A DNA stretch of 10,759 nucleotides from Deferribacteres bacterium (GTDB lineage Bacteria; Nitrospirota; Thermodesulfovibrionia; UBA6902). The stretch is taken from positions 1-10,759 of the forward strand of contig JAADFS010000004.1 in NCBI GenBank assembly GCA_013152795.1. The letters are read 5' to 3'. Shown here one piece after another: positions 1 to 5,628 of the stretch. The first letter of the stretch is position 1; every line of letters begins with the position of its first letter. The notes below the pieces were generated by a model. That model ran no database searches, was not told where the DNA came from, and saw only the letters and a list, made by a program, of their open reading frames with translations. A program made the position numbers and the translations under genes.

Positions 1-136
1 GCTCACCTTAACCGCTGCATGGGCCACCCTTTCACCTTACAGTGGCCGCCGGCAGGCGTGAGAGCCTGCCGGAGAGGCTTTATCTGTAATACCTCTCCCC
101 CCATTTATGCAACGTCAGGGCCTGCCTGTTTTTTTA
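1..136. repeat. Dispersed intergenic repeat, copy A, with strong hairpin
   Basis: This non-coding stretch lies downstream of the last gene of the minus-strand operon. It carries a perfect 9-bp stem (CCGGCAGGC at 49-57, GCCTGCCGG at 64-72) with a 6-nt loop. It ends in an ATTTATGC terminus (103-110) shared with the repeats at 7006-7116 and 8716-8820. The block GAGAGCCTGCCGGA followed by GCTTTAT (60-83) also recurs at 8742-8766. The left end is divergent or lies outside the window, so element limits are uncertain. The hairpin is not followed by a T-run on the minus strand, so it is not a textbook intrinsic terminator, although it could protect the 3' end of the operon transcript. Confidence 0.6.
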
Positions 137-925
137 CTAATGGCCCCCCTTGCTCTCTCCCCTGAATATCAAACTTACCACAAAGCCGGCTACAATGGCT
201 ATGATGATGGAAACTATGCCGTAAACCGCCGCATTATTAAAAGCCATGTTCGAAAGAAACCTGAGCGCACCCGTCTTCTCCACTATCAGCGGCTGTTCCG
301 TCCGGTACTGGACGACACCGTCCTTTACCGCATATATACTTATCGTATACTCCTGCGGCGGAGCCTGATAGGGCCAGTCCAGAACCAGTGTATAGGTCTT
401 CTTTCCGTTGCCGGTTGAGGCCTCTATCTTTCCCGGGAACACACCGTAGACCTTGTTTTTCTCCTTGAACTTTATGAATTCCTCAACCCATTTTTTCTTC
501 TCCGCATCATCAGACACCGGGGAAACCTCCACGAGCCTCTTAAAGGCGTCATATCCGATGGTGTACTTGTCCTGCTCACTTTCTCCCAGTATCGTGTTTA
601 TATCCTGTGTGGAGTATATGAAGTACACATCAGGTACCGGATGGAATTCCAGCTCTCCTATGTTCATCCACAATATGCCGGCTGCCTTGCCTTTTTTGCG
701 TAATGATGTCTTGATGGGTGGAGAGCTGATTTTTATGATTATTTCCTTGTCCGCCTCGGTCTCCCCCTTTATCGTAATCTTGCTGCCGTGATAAAAAGAA
801 TCCACTTTAATACTGTCGGGCGAGACAGTTGCGGTGGTCGACAGCACATCGGATGCAGAAGACAGAAGCATCAGAACCGTGATATTAAGTATGAGAAAAA
901 TCTTGAATCTGTTCAGAATACTCAT
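137..925 (-). CDS. TIGR02186-family membrane-anchored extracytoplasmic protein
   Basis: This 262-aa protein has an N-terminal signal or anchor segment (about residues 8-24), an extracytoplasmic beta-rich domain and a C-terminal membrane helix (about 233-254) with a short charged tail. The domain opening, VSPDSIKVDSFYHGSKITIKG (from residue 34), and the block around WMNIGELEFHPVPDVYF (from 86) look like the TIGR02186/Alph_Pro_TM family. In other bacteria that family is encoded beside TauE/SafE permeases, as it is here. Biochemical function is unknown; a role as accessory subunit or ligand-handling partner of the permease is inference. The ATG is 2 nt after the TauE stop, and its Shine-Dalgarno (GGAGGT) lies inside the last codons of that gene, so translation is probably coupled. 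It ends with tandem stops (TAG TAA). It is the last gene of the operon. Confidence 0.82.
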   Translation of the reverse strand: MSILNRFKIFLILNITVLMLLSSASDVLSTTATVSPDSIKVDSFYHGSKITIKGETEADKEIIIKISSPPIKTSLRKKGKAAGILWMNIGELEFHPVPDVYFIYSTQDINTILGESEQDKYTIGYDAFKRLVEVSPVSDDAEKKKWVEEFIKFKEKNKVYGVFPGKIEASTGNGKKTYTLVLDWPYQAPPQEYTISIYAVKDGVVQYRTEQPLIVEKTGALRFLSNMAFNNAAVYGIVSIIIAIVAGFVVSLIFRGESKGGH

Positions 926-927
926 GA

Positions 928-1863
928 TTAGTGACCTCCTTTAACGCCAAGAAGCAGGGACGGCTCCAGTAACAGGCCCAGCAGCATCTTTACTGTTACA
1001 ACAAGAACAATTATGGCAAGAAGTATCTTCAGTTGATCGCCGTGCAGTTTCTTGCCGAGTTTGGTTCCTATCTGGGCCCCGAAGGTGGAGCCGAGCAGCA
1101 GCAGGACGGCAAGTATAAAATCAACCGTGTGGTTTATGTATGCCTGTAAAAAGGAAACCTCGATACAGGTAAAGAGTATCTGGAAGAGGCTTGTTCCGAC
1201 AACCACATGCATGGGCATTCTCAGAAGATATATCATGACCGGGACCATGAGAAATCCACCGCCAACGCCCATTATGGCAGCAAGTATTCCGACAAACGCT
1301 CCCAGCAGCACGACCAGTATGGCGGAGTGCGTCACCCCTGATTTTGTAAAATGGGTCTGAAGCGGAAGGCTCCGGATAAGCTTCACGAAACCGGATTCCT
1401 TCTTAGGCTGTGTCTGGGTTTCGGATGCCTCCTGCGCCTGTTTTGTCTTTTTGAGGGCGTTTAAGCTTTCAAAAAACATGTATGTTCCCACGATACCGAG
1501 CATCAGCACGTAGGTTATCTTTATGACAACATCGGCATTGCCCATCATCCTGAGCATCTTGATCAGTTGAACTCCTGCAAGGCCTCCGGTGAACCCGCCG
1601 ATCAGCAGGCAGGCCCCCATCTTGAAATCAACATTGCCGAGCCTCCAGTGAGCAAATGTGCCGGAAGTGGACGCCCCGACTATCTGAAGCGAATCAGTCG
1701 CCGCTGCAACGGTCGGCGGGATACCGAACATGATCAGAAGCGGGGTCATTAAAAAACCTCCGCCGACACCAAACAACCCTGAAAGCAGTCCCACGAGCAG
1801 CCCCAGCCCCGCAATCAGCAGTACGCTGACGCTGGTTAAGGCAATCGGTAAATAAAAGTACAT
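928..1863 (-). CDS. TauE/SafE family sulfite/organosulfur exporter (311 aa)
   Basis: This polytopic membrane protein has the two-fold internal repeat typical of TauE/SafE (DUF81). The glycine signature appears as GLFGVGGGFLMTP (29-41) and again as AIMGVGGGFLMVP (196-208), each within a block of about four hydrophobic helices. A charged cytoplasmic-type linker (about 137-165, rich in K, Q and E) joins the halves. Family members move sulfite, sulfoacetate, taurine-related or other small anions; the substrate here cannot be assigned. The start is supported by AGGAGGG about 6 nt before ATG. The C-terminus, KGGH, is encoded by DNA that is also the ribosome-binding site of the downstream TIGR02186 gene. 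Permease and TIGR02186 protein are probably a functional pair. Confidence 0.9.
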   Translation of the reverse strand: MYFYLPIALTSVSVLLIAGLGLLVGLLSGLFGVGGGFLMTPLLIMFGIPPTVAAATDSLQIVGASTSGTFAHWRLGNVDFKMGACLLIGGFTGGLAGVQLIKMLRMMGNADVVIKITYVLMLGIVGTYMFFESLNALKKTKQAQEASETQTQPKKESGFVKLIRSLPLQTHFTKSGVTHSAILVVLLGAFVGILAAIMGVGGGFLMVPVMIYLLRMPMHVVVGTSLFQILFTCIEVSFLQAYINHTVDFILAVLLLLGSTFGAQIGTKLGKKLHGDQLKILLAIIVLVVTVKMLLGLLLEPSLLLGVKGGH

Positions 1864-1894
1864 TGTGTTCCCTCCTTTTATTAATCCTTTAATA

Positions 1895-2389
1895 TTAGTC
1901 CGTCAAGTTTTCCTCGATGACCGAGATCCATTTTCTATACCGCGGTAAATATATCATGCAGTAGATGATCGACAATCCGAAAAGCATGTAAAAATCTATC
2001 AGGTCGCCGGACAAGAGGAAAAGTATAAGACCGTAAAGACCCGGCAGCCCCGACAGCAGCATTGAAGCAGTATCGGCATTGAACAGGCGCGTGGCGATTG
2101 TTTCCATGTCCGCAGTCCCGGGTGCAGTGTAAATCCTCATCACAACGTATCTTATGAGCAGGATATTGAACATCCCCAACAGATAGAGAAATGTCTGCAA
2201 CCGGGGGAACCATTCGTAGTCTGCAAAACCCTGGAAGGGGTCATACACACCTCTTATCCATTCAACCGCCGCGGCGTAGATAAAAAGGGCCGCAATGCTC
2301 GCCGCCGCTGCCAGCGCAGCCCTGTTGAATCTCTCCCTCAGCAGGGAGAGGTCTTTACCTCTGCCGTTTTCCGATACATACAATTCCAC
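1895..2389 (-). CDS. Unrecognised four-helix membrane protein
   Basis: This 164-aa protein is of no family I recognise. It has a short, charged N-terminus and four predicted membrane helices (about 24-43, 63-82, 106-126 and 130-148). The loop between helices 1 and 2 carries aromatic and acidic residues (YDPFQGFADYEWF, 49-61), and a basic segment, PRYRKW, follows helix 4. The start chosen is GTG at 2389, preceded by AAGGTG with 8-nt spacing. No ATG, GTG or TTG occurs in frame between it and the UspA stop at 2435, although the frame stays open through the hexamer repeat. Its place between UspA and the second TauE gene makes it an operon member. A role as regulatory or auxiliary subunit of the transporter is only a guess. 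Confidence 0.75.
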   Translation of the reverse strand: MELYVSENGRGKDLSLLRERFNRAALAAAASIAALFIYAAAVEWIRGVYDPFQGFADYEWFPRLQTFLYLLGMFNILLIRYVVMRIYTAPGTADMETIATRLFNADTASMLLSGLPGLYGLILFLLSGDLIDFYMLFGLSIIYCMIYLPRYRKWISVIEENLTD

Positions 2390-2432
2390 TTCACTTACAC
2401 CTTCACTTACACTTGCACTTACACTTGCACTT
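2385..2432 (-). repeat. Hexamer tandem repeat AAGTGY with embedded ribosome-binding site
   Basis: Read on the minus strand, the intergenic stretch is about eight 6-nt units: AAGTGC, AAGTGT, AAGTGC, AAGTGT, AAGTGA, AGGTGT, AAGTGA, AGTGGA. The first four are exact alternations and the last four are variants. One variant creates AAGGTG (2403-2398), the apparent Shine-Dalgarno of the four-helix membrane gene, and the last unit contains its GTG start. Because the unit is six bases, slippage would keep the frame but would change the distance from the UspA stop. Confidence 0.85.
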
Positions 2433-2434
2433 AA

Positions 2435-2863
2435 TTATTTAACCACAAGCACAGGGCAGTGCGCCCTGCTGATGACCCTCTCTGTAACGCTTCCGATAAA
2501 CACCTTGCCGATGCCCGTATGTCCGTGGCTTCCCATTACTATGAGGTCGGCATTCGCATTGCGCGCAGCTTCACATATTACCTCAAAGGGTATCCCCTCT
2601 TCAATGGTGGTCTGAACCTTCACATCCTCACCGGCCGCCAGTTCCCTGACCTCCGAGAGTATCTTCTTCCCTTCCTCTTTGAGCCCCTTTATAAGGCTCT
2701 CGGGCTTGAAGGTTTCTATATCCATCACATCAATCGGCGGGATCACATGAACGGCAATAAGTGTGCCGTTGTTCTGCTTTGTCAGTTCAACGGCATGCCT
2801 CAGGGCGTTCCTGCTTACATCCGAACCGTCAACCGCCAAGATTATTGTCTTGTATATATCCAT
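2435..2863 (-). CDS. Universal stress protein, UspA family (nucleotide-binding type)
   Basis: This 142-aa cytoplasmic protein is full length for a single-domain UspA. It opens with the first beta strand and acidic turn (IILAVDGSD, 7-15). It ends with the ATP-binding signature G-x2-G-x9-G-S (G111, G114, G124, S125, within GSHGHTGIGKVFIGS), followed by the closing strand CPVLVV. Family members bind ATP or AMP, dimerise and affect stress survival or partner proteins. The start is ATG with AGGAGG upstream (about 2870), 30 bp after the stop of the preceding TauE gene. Among the UspA-like proteins of this operon it is the only one with a clear nucleotide-binding loop, which makes it a plausible energy or nucleotide sensor for the adjacent permeases (inference). 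Confidence 0.93.
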   Translation of the reverse strand: MDIYKTIILAVDGSDVSRNALRHAVELTKQNNGTLIAVHVIPPIDVMDIETFKPESLIKGLKEEGKKILSEVRELAAGEDVKVQTTIEEGIPFEVICEAARNANADLIVMGSHGHTGIGKVFIGSVTERVISRAHCPVLVVK

Positions 2864-2893
2864 TAATCAACCTCCTTGAATTCATCACGTGTC

Positions 2894-3985
2894 TTATTCG
2901 CCGTGGGAAAAGCCCAGCTCGGCGGATTTCTTCTCCCTCGATTTTGCACTGAATGTCCAGTACAGAATCAAAAACGTGGCCACTATACCGCTGCCGAAAA
3001 GGAATATCTTGCTGCCCAGCTCAAACAGGGCGGCGGCGCCTACCCCGAGATTTATTATGTCCAGTTGCTGGAGGTATTCCGGCACTGCCAGGGCGCGGGA
3101 AATAACACACAGGAGAATGAGTATGGCCGTGACCATCCTGATATAGAGCTCCTTCACCAGGTGGGTGCCTATGGCCCCGAAATATATGCCTATCAGGGAG
3201 CCGCCGTAAAGGAGCATGGTCAGCCTCAGGTCGACATAGCCCTGCAGCCCGTAATTAAAAGCCCCCCATGCGCCCATGAACATGGCGAGAAACAGTTCCG
3301 TACCCGCAGCCACTACAGTGGGGACACCGAATATGTAGATCATGGCCGGCACGCCTATGAAACCACCGACACCGATTGTCCCGGCCATGTAGCCGACAAA
3401 GAACCCTATGGACAGAAGCACGACGAGGGAGACTTCCACATCCGCCACCTTGAAGTGGATAAGGGGCTTGAACTGGAATTTCTTGGACAGGTTGAGCAGC
3501 TTGTCCGACGGCCCTGCGTCAGGGTCTTTCTTGGACCTCAGGGCGTCTTTCAGCAGTGAATAACCGATGATGCTGAGCGTAAGAACAAAAAACACACTCA
3601 CATAAAGGCTGGAACCGGCCTTGCCGAGTTTCTCGAAAAACATGCCGTTTACAACAACCGCGGCCCTTATTCCCACGGCAGCGGTTGCAAGCAGAAATAT
3701 ACCGAGCTTTTTATCCACGTGGCCGAGTTCGCCGTGCTTTTTTGAGCCCATCATCGCCTTTCCGAACTTATGGGTGATATTGGCCCCGACCGCCATCACC
3801 CCGGGCACACCAAGGTTCATCATGCCGGGGGTCATTAAAAAAGCCCCCCCTGAGCCGATAAACCCCGAGAGGGTGCCTCCCATGAAACCGAGCAGTATCA
3901 CCCCCAGCATCGACCATGGGTTGGCATCAAAAATCTGTGTTACAACATTGATCTTATCTATAGCTTCCGCAGCAACCTCTTGCAT
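2894..3985 (-). CDS. TauE/SafE family permease, long form (363 aa)
   Basis: This polytopic membrane protein is longer than many TauE/SafE members. The two signature repeats are GFIGSGGAFLMTP (41-53) and GTIGVGGFIGVPAMIY (202-217). The first is followed by a conserved-looking hydrophilic stretch (NITHKFGKAMMGSKKHGELG, 69-88). A soluble basic/acidic linker (about 150-180) separates the halves. The C-terminus adds an extra membrane segment (about 326-345) and a charged tail. Start: ATG at 3985 with AGGAGG 8-9 nt upstream, 20 bp after the USP-membrane fusion gene. The family exports sulfite, sulfoacetate or related anions. It differs clearly from the other two TauE/SafE proteins here, so substrate or partner preferences probably differ too. 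No substrate can be assigned. Confidence 0.9.
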   Translation of the reverse strand: MQEVAAEAIDKINVVTQIFDANPWSMLGVILLGFMGGTLSGFIGSGGAFLMTPGMMNLGVPGVMAVGANITHKFGKAMMGSKKHGELGHVDKKLGIFLLATAAVGIRAAVVVNGMFFEKLGKAGSSLYVSVFFVLTLSIIGYSLLKDALRSKKDPDAGPSDKLLNLSKKFQFKPLIHFKVADVEVSLVVLLSIGFFVGYMAGTIGVGGFIGVPAMIYIFGVPTVVAAGTELFLAMFMGAWGAFNYGLQGYVDLRLTMLLYGGSLIGIYFGAIGTHLVKELYIRMVTAILILLCVISRALAVPEYLQQLDIINLGVGAAALFELGSKIFLFGSGIVATFLILYWTFSAKSREKKSAELGFSHGE

Positions 3986-4005
3986 TATATTTTTATCCTC
4001 CTTTT

Positions 4006-4635
4006 TTATTTTTCGAGCTTAAACAACTTGGGCAGAATTTGTGTTGTATTGCCCCATATCCATGCATGTATCACCACCGCAGCCATAATGGCAAGCGCAC
4101 CGAGGACAGTGCCTGTCATGAATATCTTCCCGTTAAGCACCTTCAGCATGGGGAAGAAGACACCGTACATTATTGCCGAACCTATGGCATACATTATGAA
4201 CTTGCCCCAGTTTATGCCGCCGGCCGTTTTTTTCTGTGCGTGTTCACCTGCTGCTATGGCATCGGCAGTCGTTACGGGGCATGTCAGTCTCTCCTTCAGG
4301 GCCTTTATGCCTGCCCCTCCCCTGGCCATCTCCCCGGAGAACTCCGCCTCCCCGATCAGCACCAGGCTTGCAGGCATCAGGTCATCGATCTTTTTCGTAA
4401 ATGCCTTGGGGTCCTGGCCCATTACATGTGCGCTGAAAGGTATCCCCTCGGCCTCAAATCCCTGCTTGACGGACTTCAGCACGGCCTCTGCCTTTTCAAC
4501 GGTTTCCCTGCCGGTGTCGCCGACCAGGAATATGCCGGCTATCTCGGTGTCCGTACCTTTTGAAGCCTTCAGGACATACTTGATGGCCGGGGAATTGATA
4601 TCCCATTTACTGTCTATGAGTATTATCTTCTTCAA
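4006..4635 (-). CDS. UspA-like domain fused to a two-helix membrane anchor
   Basis: This is a 209-aa protein. Residues 1-125 resemble a UspA-type alpha/beta fold: KKIILIDS first strand, an EIAGIFLVGD strand (31-40), the LVLIGE strand (91-96) and a closing strand around CPVTTA (119-124). The G-x2-G-x9-G-S nucleotide loop is missing; the equivalent region reads GEAEFSGEMARGGAG. After a hydrophilic linker, two hydrophobic helices (about 145-163 and 172-192) anchor it, ending in a basic tail. The start is TTG at 4635 with a strong AAGGAGG 6 nt upstream; an in-frame TGA upstream excludes a longer protein. It sits directly before the long TauE gene, which suggests a membrane-tethered regulatory or docking subunit for that permease (inference). 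Confidence 0.75.
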   Translation of the reverse strand: MKKIILIDSKWDINSPAIKYVLKASKGTDTEIAGIFLVGDTGRETVEKAEAVLKSVKQGFEAEGIPFSAHVMGQDPKAFTKKIDDLMPASLVLIGEAEFSGEMARGGAGIKALKERLTCPVTTADAIAAGEHAQKKTAGGINWGKFIMYAIGSAIMYGVFFPMLKVLNGKIFMTGTVLGALAIMAAVVIHAWIWGNTTQILPKLFKLEK

Positions 4636-4681
4636 CCTTTTCCTCCTTTTTAATCAGCTCTGTACCTCCTGCCCGGGCGAA

Positions 4682-4978
4682 TCAGTTCATCGCAGGAGTA
4701 AGCAAGTCTTTTTTGAAATTCTCTTTGATTTCATCAAGTCTCTTTTCCGCCTCTTTCAGAATCTCCAACGCCTTGTCCTGTTCCCCCGCCTCTGCAAAGG
4801 TGATCGCCATTGAAGTGAGATCGTCGACTGTTGTATCCACCTCGCGTTTAAGGGACTTGATCTGCTCGGCAAGGGAAACATCCTCCAGCATGATTTCCCT
4901 TGCGCTCTCAAACTCACCTGCCTCTGCAAATGCAGCTGCAGCCATTGCATCTTCAAATCTTTTTGAAATTCCCTTCAT
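4682..4978 (-). CDS. Small helical protein with two FAEAGE modules
   Basis: This 98-aa, highly charged, all-helical protein has no membrane segment. It holds two related helix-turn-helix units: FEDAMAAAAFAEAGEFESAR (from residue 8) and LTSMAITFAEAGEQDKALEI (from 54). They are separated by a coiled-coil-like stretch. The units resemble single TPR-like hairpins and match a segment inserted in the upstream gene. The start is ATG at 4978, chosen because GGGAGGGA lies 3 nt upstream in the 11-nt gap after the preceding stop. The frame is open further upstream, but that part overlaps the preceding gene and reads as low-quality, cysteine- and arginine-rich sequence. A role as a protein-protein adaptor for the UspA-like proteins is inference. 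Confidence 0.78.
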   Translation of the reverse strand: MKGISKRFEDAMAAAAFAEAGEFESAREIMLEDVSLAEQIKSLKREVDTTVDDLTSMAITFAEAGEQDKALEILKEAEKRLDEIKENFKKDLLTPAMN

Positions 4979-4989
4979 ATGTCCCTCCC

Positions 4990-5478
4990 TCATGATTTGG
5001 CATCCGCCGGTTTTGACATGGTCACGATAGGCCTTGATATATTCTTCAGAAGCTTTCTTGCACTCACACCGCCCTTGTTGCTGAGGGTCGGGCTTAAGAG
5101 CACCATGTCGATGGCCGGTTCGCTTTCCACTAATTTTTCTATATTGGAGATTATATCTCCTGCAACCGCCTTGCACCTGATCTTCAGCGGCGCTCCGTTC
5201 TTGCAGTATTTTTCAGTCAGGGCCTCAATCCTTCTCTCTGTGTCTTCCTGTATCCTGCGGAGCCGTTCCTGTGAAATCTCTCTTGCAGTCTCCGGTTCGC
5301 CCGCCTCTGCAAAGGCAGCGGCCGCCATAGTGTCCTGGAATGTCTCAATAAACGATTCGTCGTAAACCATCAGCATGAAAATGTTTGTCTTCAGTATCCG
5401 GGACAGCTCAACCACATATGAAAAGCCTTCTTCATAATCTTCATCACCCTTTGTCACAAACAAAAGTTTTTCCTTCAT
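4990..5478 (-). CDS. UspA-like protein with inserted FAEAGE helical module
   Basis: This 162-aa soluble protein is the first gene of the operon. The N-terminus (KLLFVTKGDEDYEEGFSYVV, from residue 4) and the strand NIFMLMVYDE (32-41) look like the opening of a UspA fold. The C-terminal half (IRCKAVAGDIISNIEKL, then MVLLSP and a closing PIVTMSK) looks like its second half. The usual glycine-rich nucleotide loop is replaced by SPTLSNKGGVSARKLLKN. Between them is a helical insert, FQDTMAAAAFAEAGEPETAR (from 47), closely matching the module in the next gene. The Shine-Dalgarno is weak: AAGGA lies about 17 nt before the ATG. It follows the sigma-54 promoter by about 35 nt of predicted leader. Function is unknown; it probably acts with the 98-aa protein. 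Confidence 0.8.
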   Translation of the reverse strand: MKEKLLFVTKGDEDYEEGFSYVVELSRILKTNIFMLMVYDESFIETFQDTMAAAAFAEAGEPETAREISQERLRRIQEDTERRIEALTEKYCKNGAPLKIRCKAVAGDIISNIEKLVESEPAIDMVLLSPTLSNKGGVSARKLLKNISRPIVTMSKPADAKS

Positions 5479-5523
5479 TGTTTTAATAAAATTGAGGAAT
5501 CCTTAGTTGGTTTCAGAGGAAAT

Positions 5524-5538
5524 GCAAGAAACATGCCA
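5524..5538 (-). promoter_or_regulatory. Sigma-54 (-24/-12) promoter
   Basis: The minus strand reads TGGCAT-N5-TTGC, matching the RpoN consensus TGGCAC-N5-TTGC at nine of ten positions, with the near-invariant GG (5537-5536) and GC (5525-5524) correctly spaced. The predicted transcription start is near 5512, about 34 nt before the ATG at 5478. It lies between a sigma-54 activator gene and the operon, so context supports it. Confidence 0.75.
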
Positions 5539-5589
5539 GATGCAACATATTAAAACTTAAGAAAACCTCAGGGTTGGTTGTTGAGATTT

Positions 5590-5608
5590 GCGTTTCAAAA
5601 TGAAACGC
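5590..5608. promoter_or_regulatory. Palindromic activator-binding site (candidate UAS)
   Basis: This is a perfect inverted repeat, GCGTTTCA-AAA-TGAAACGC, with 8-bp arms around 3 nt. It is centred at 5599, about 87 bp upstream of the predicted sigma-54 start. That is the normal position for an enhancer bound by an NtrC-type dimer. No T-run follows on the minus strand, so it is not a typical terminator for the regulator gene. Confidence 0.68.
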
Positions 5609-5628
5609 GGGTGAACAGGAGGGGTATA

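Noticed and set aside
2876..4813. Long open frames on the plus strand opposite the TauE and USP-fusion genes
   Set aside because: They lie antisense to genes with clear families, ribosome-binding sites and operon spacing. Their translations are low-complexity or rich in His, Cys and Pro and show no domain.
4979..5176. Longer N-terminus for the 98-aa FAEAGE protein
   Set aside because: It would overlap most of the last third of the upstream gene and reads as arginine/cysteine-rich non-native sequence, while the ATG at 4978 has a strong ribosome-binding site in the gap.
5590..5608. Palindrome as intrinsic terminator of the response regulator gene
   Set aside because: On the minus strand the stem is followed by AAATCTCAAC and not a T-run, the stem has only moderate GC content, and its position fits an enhancer better.
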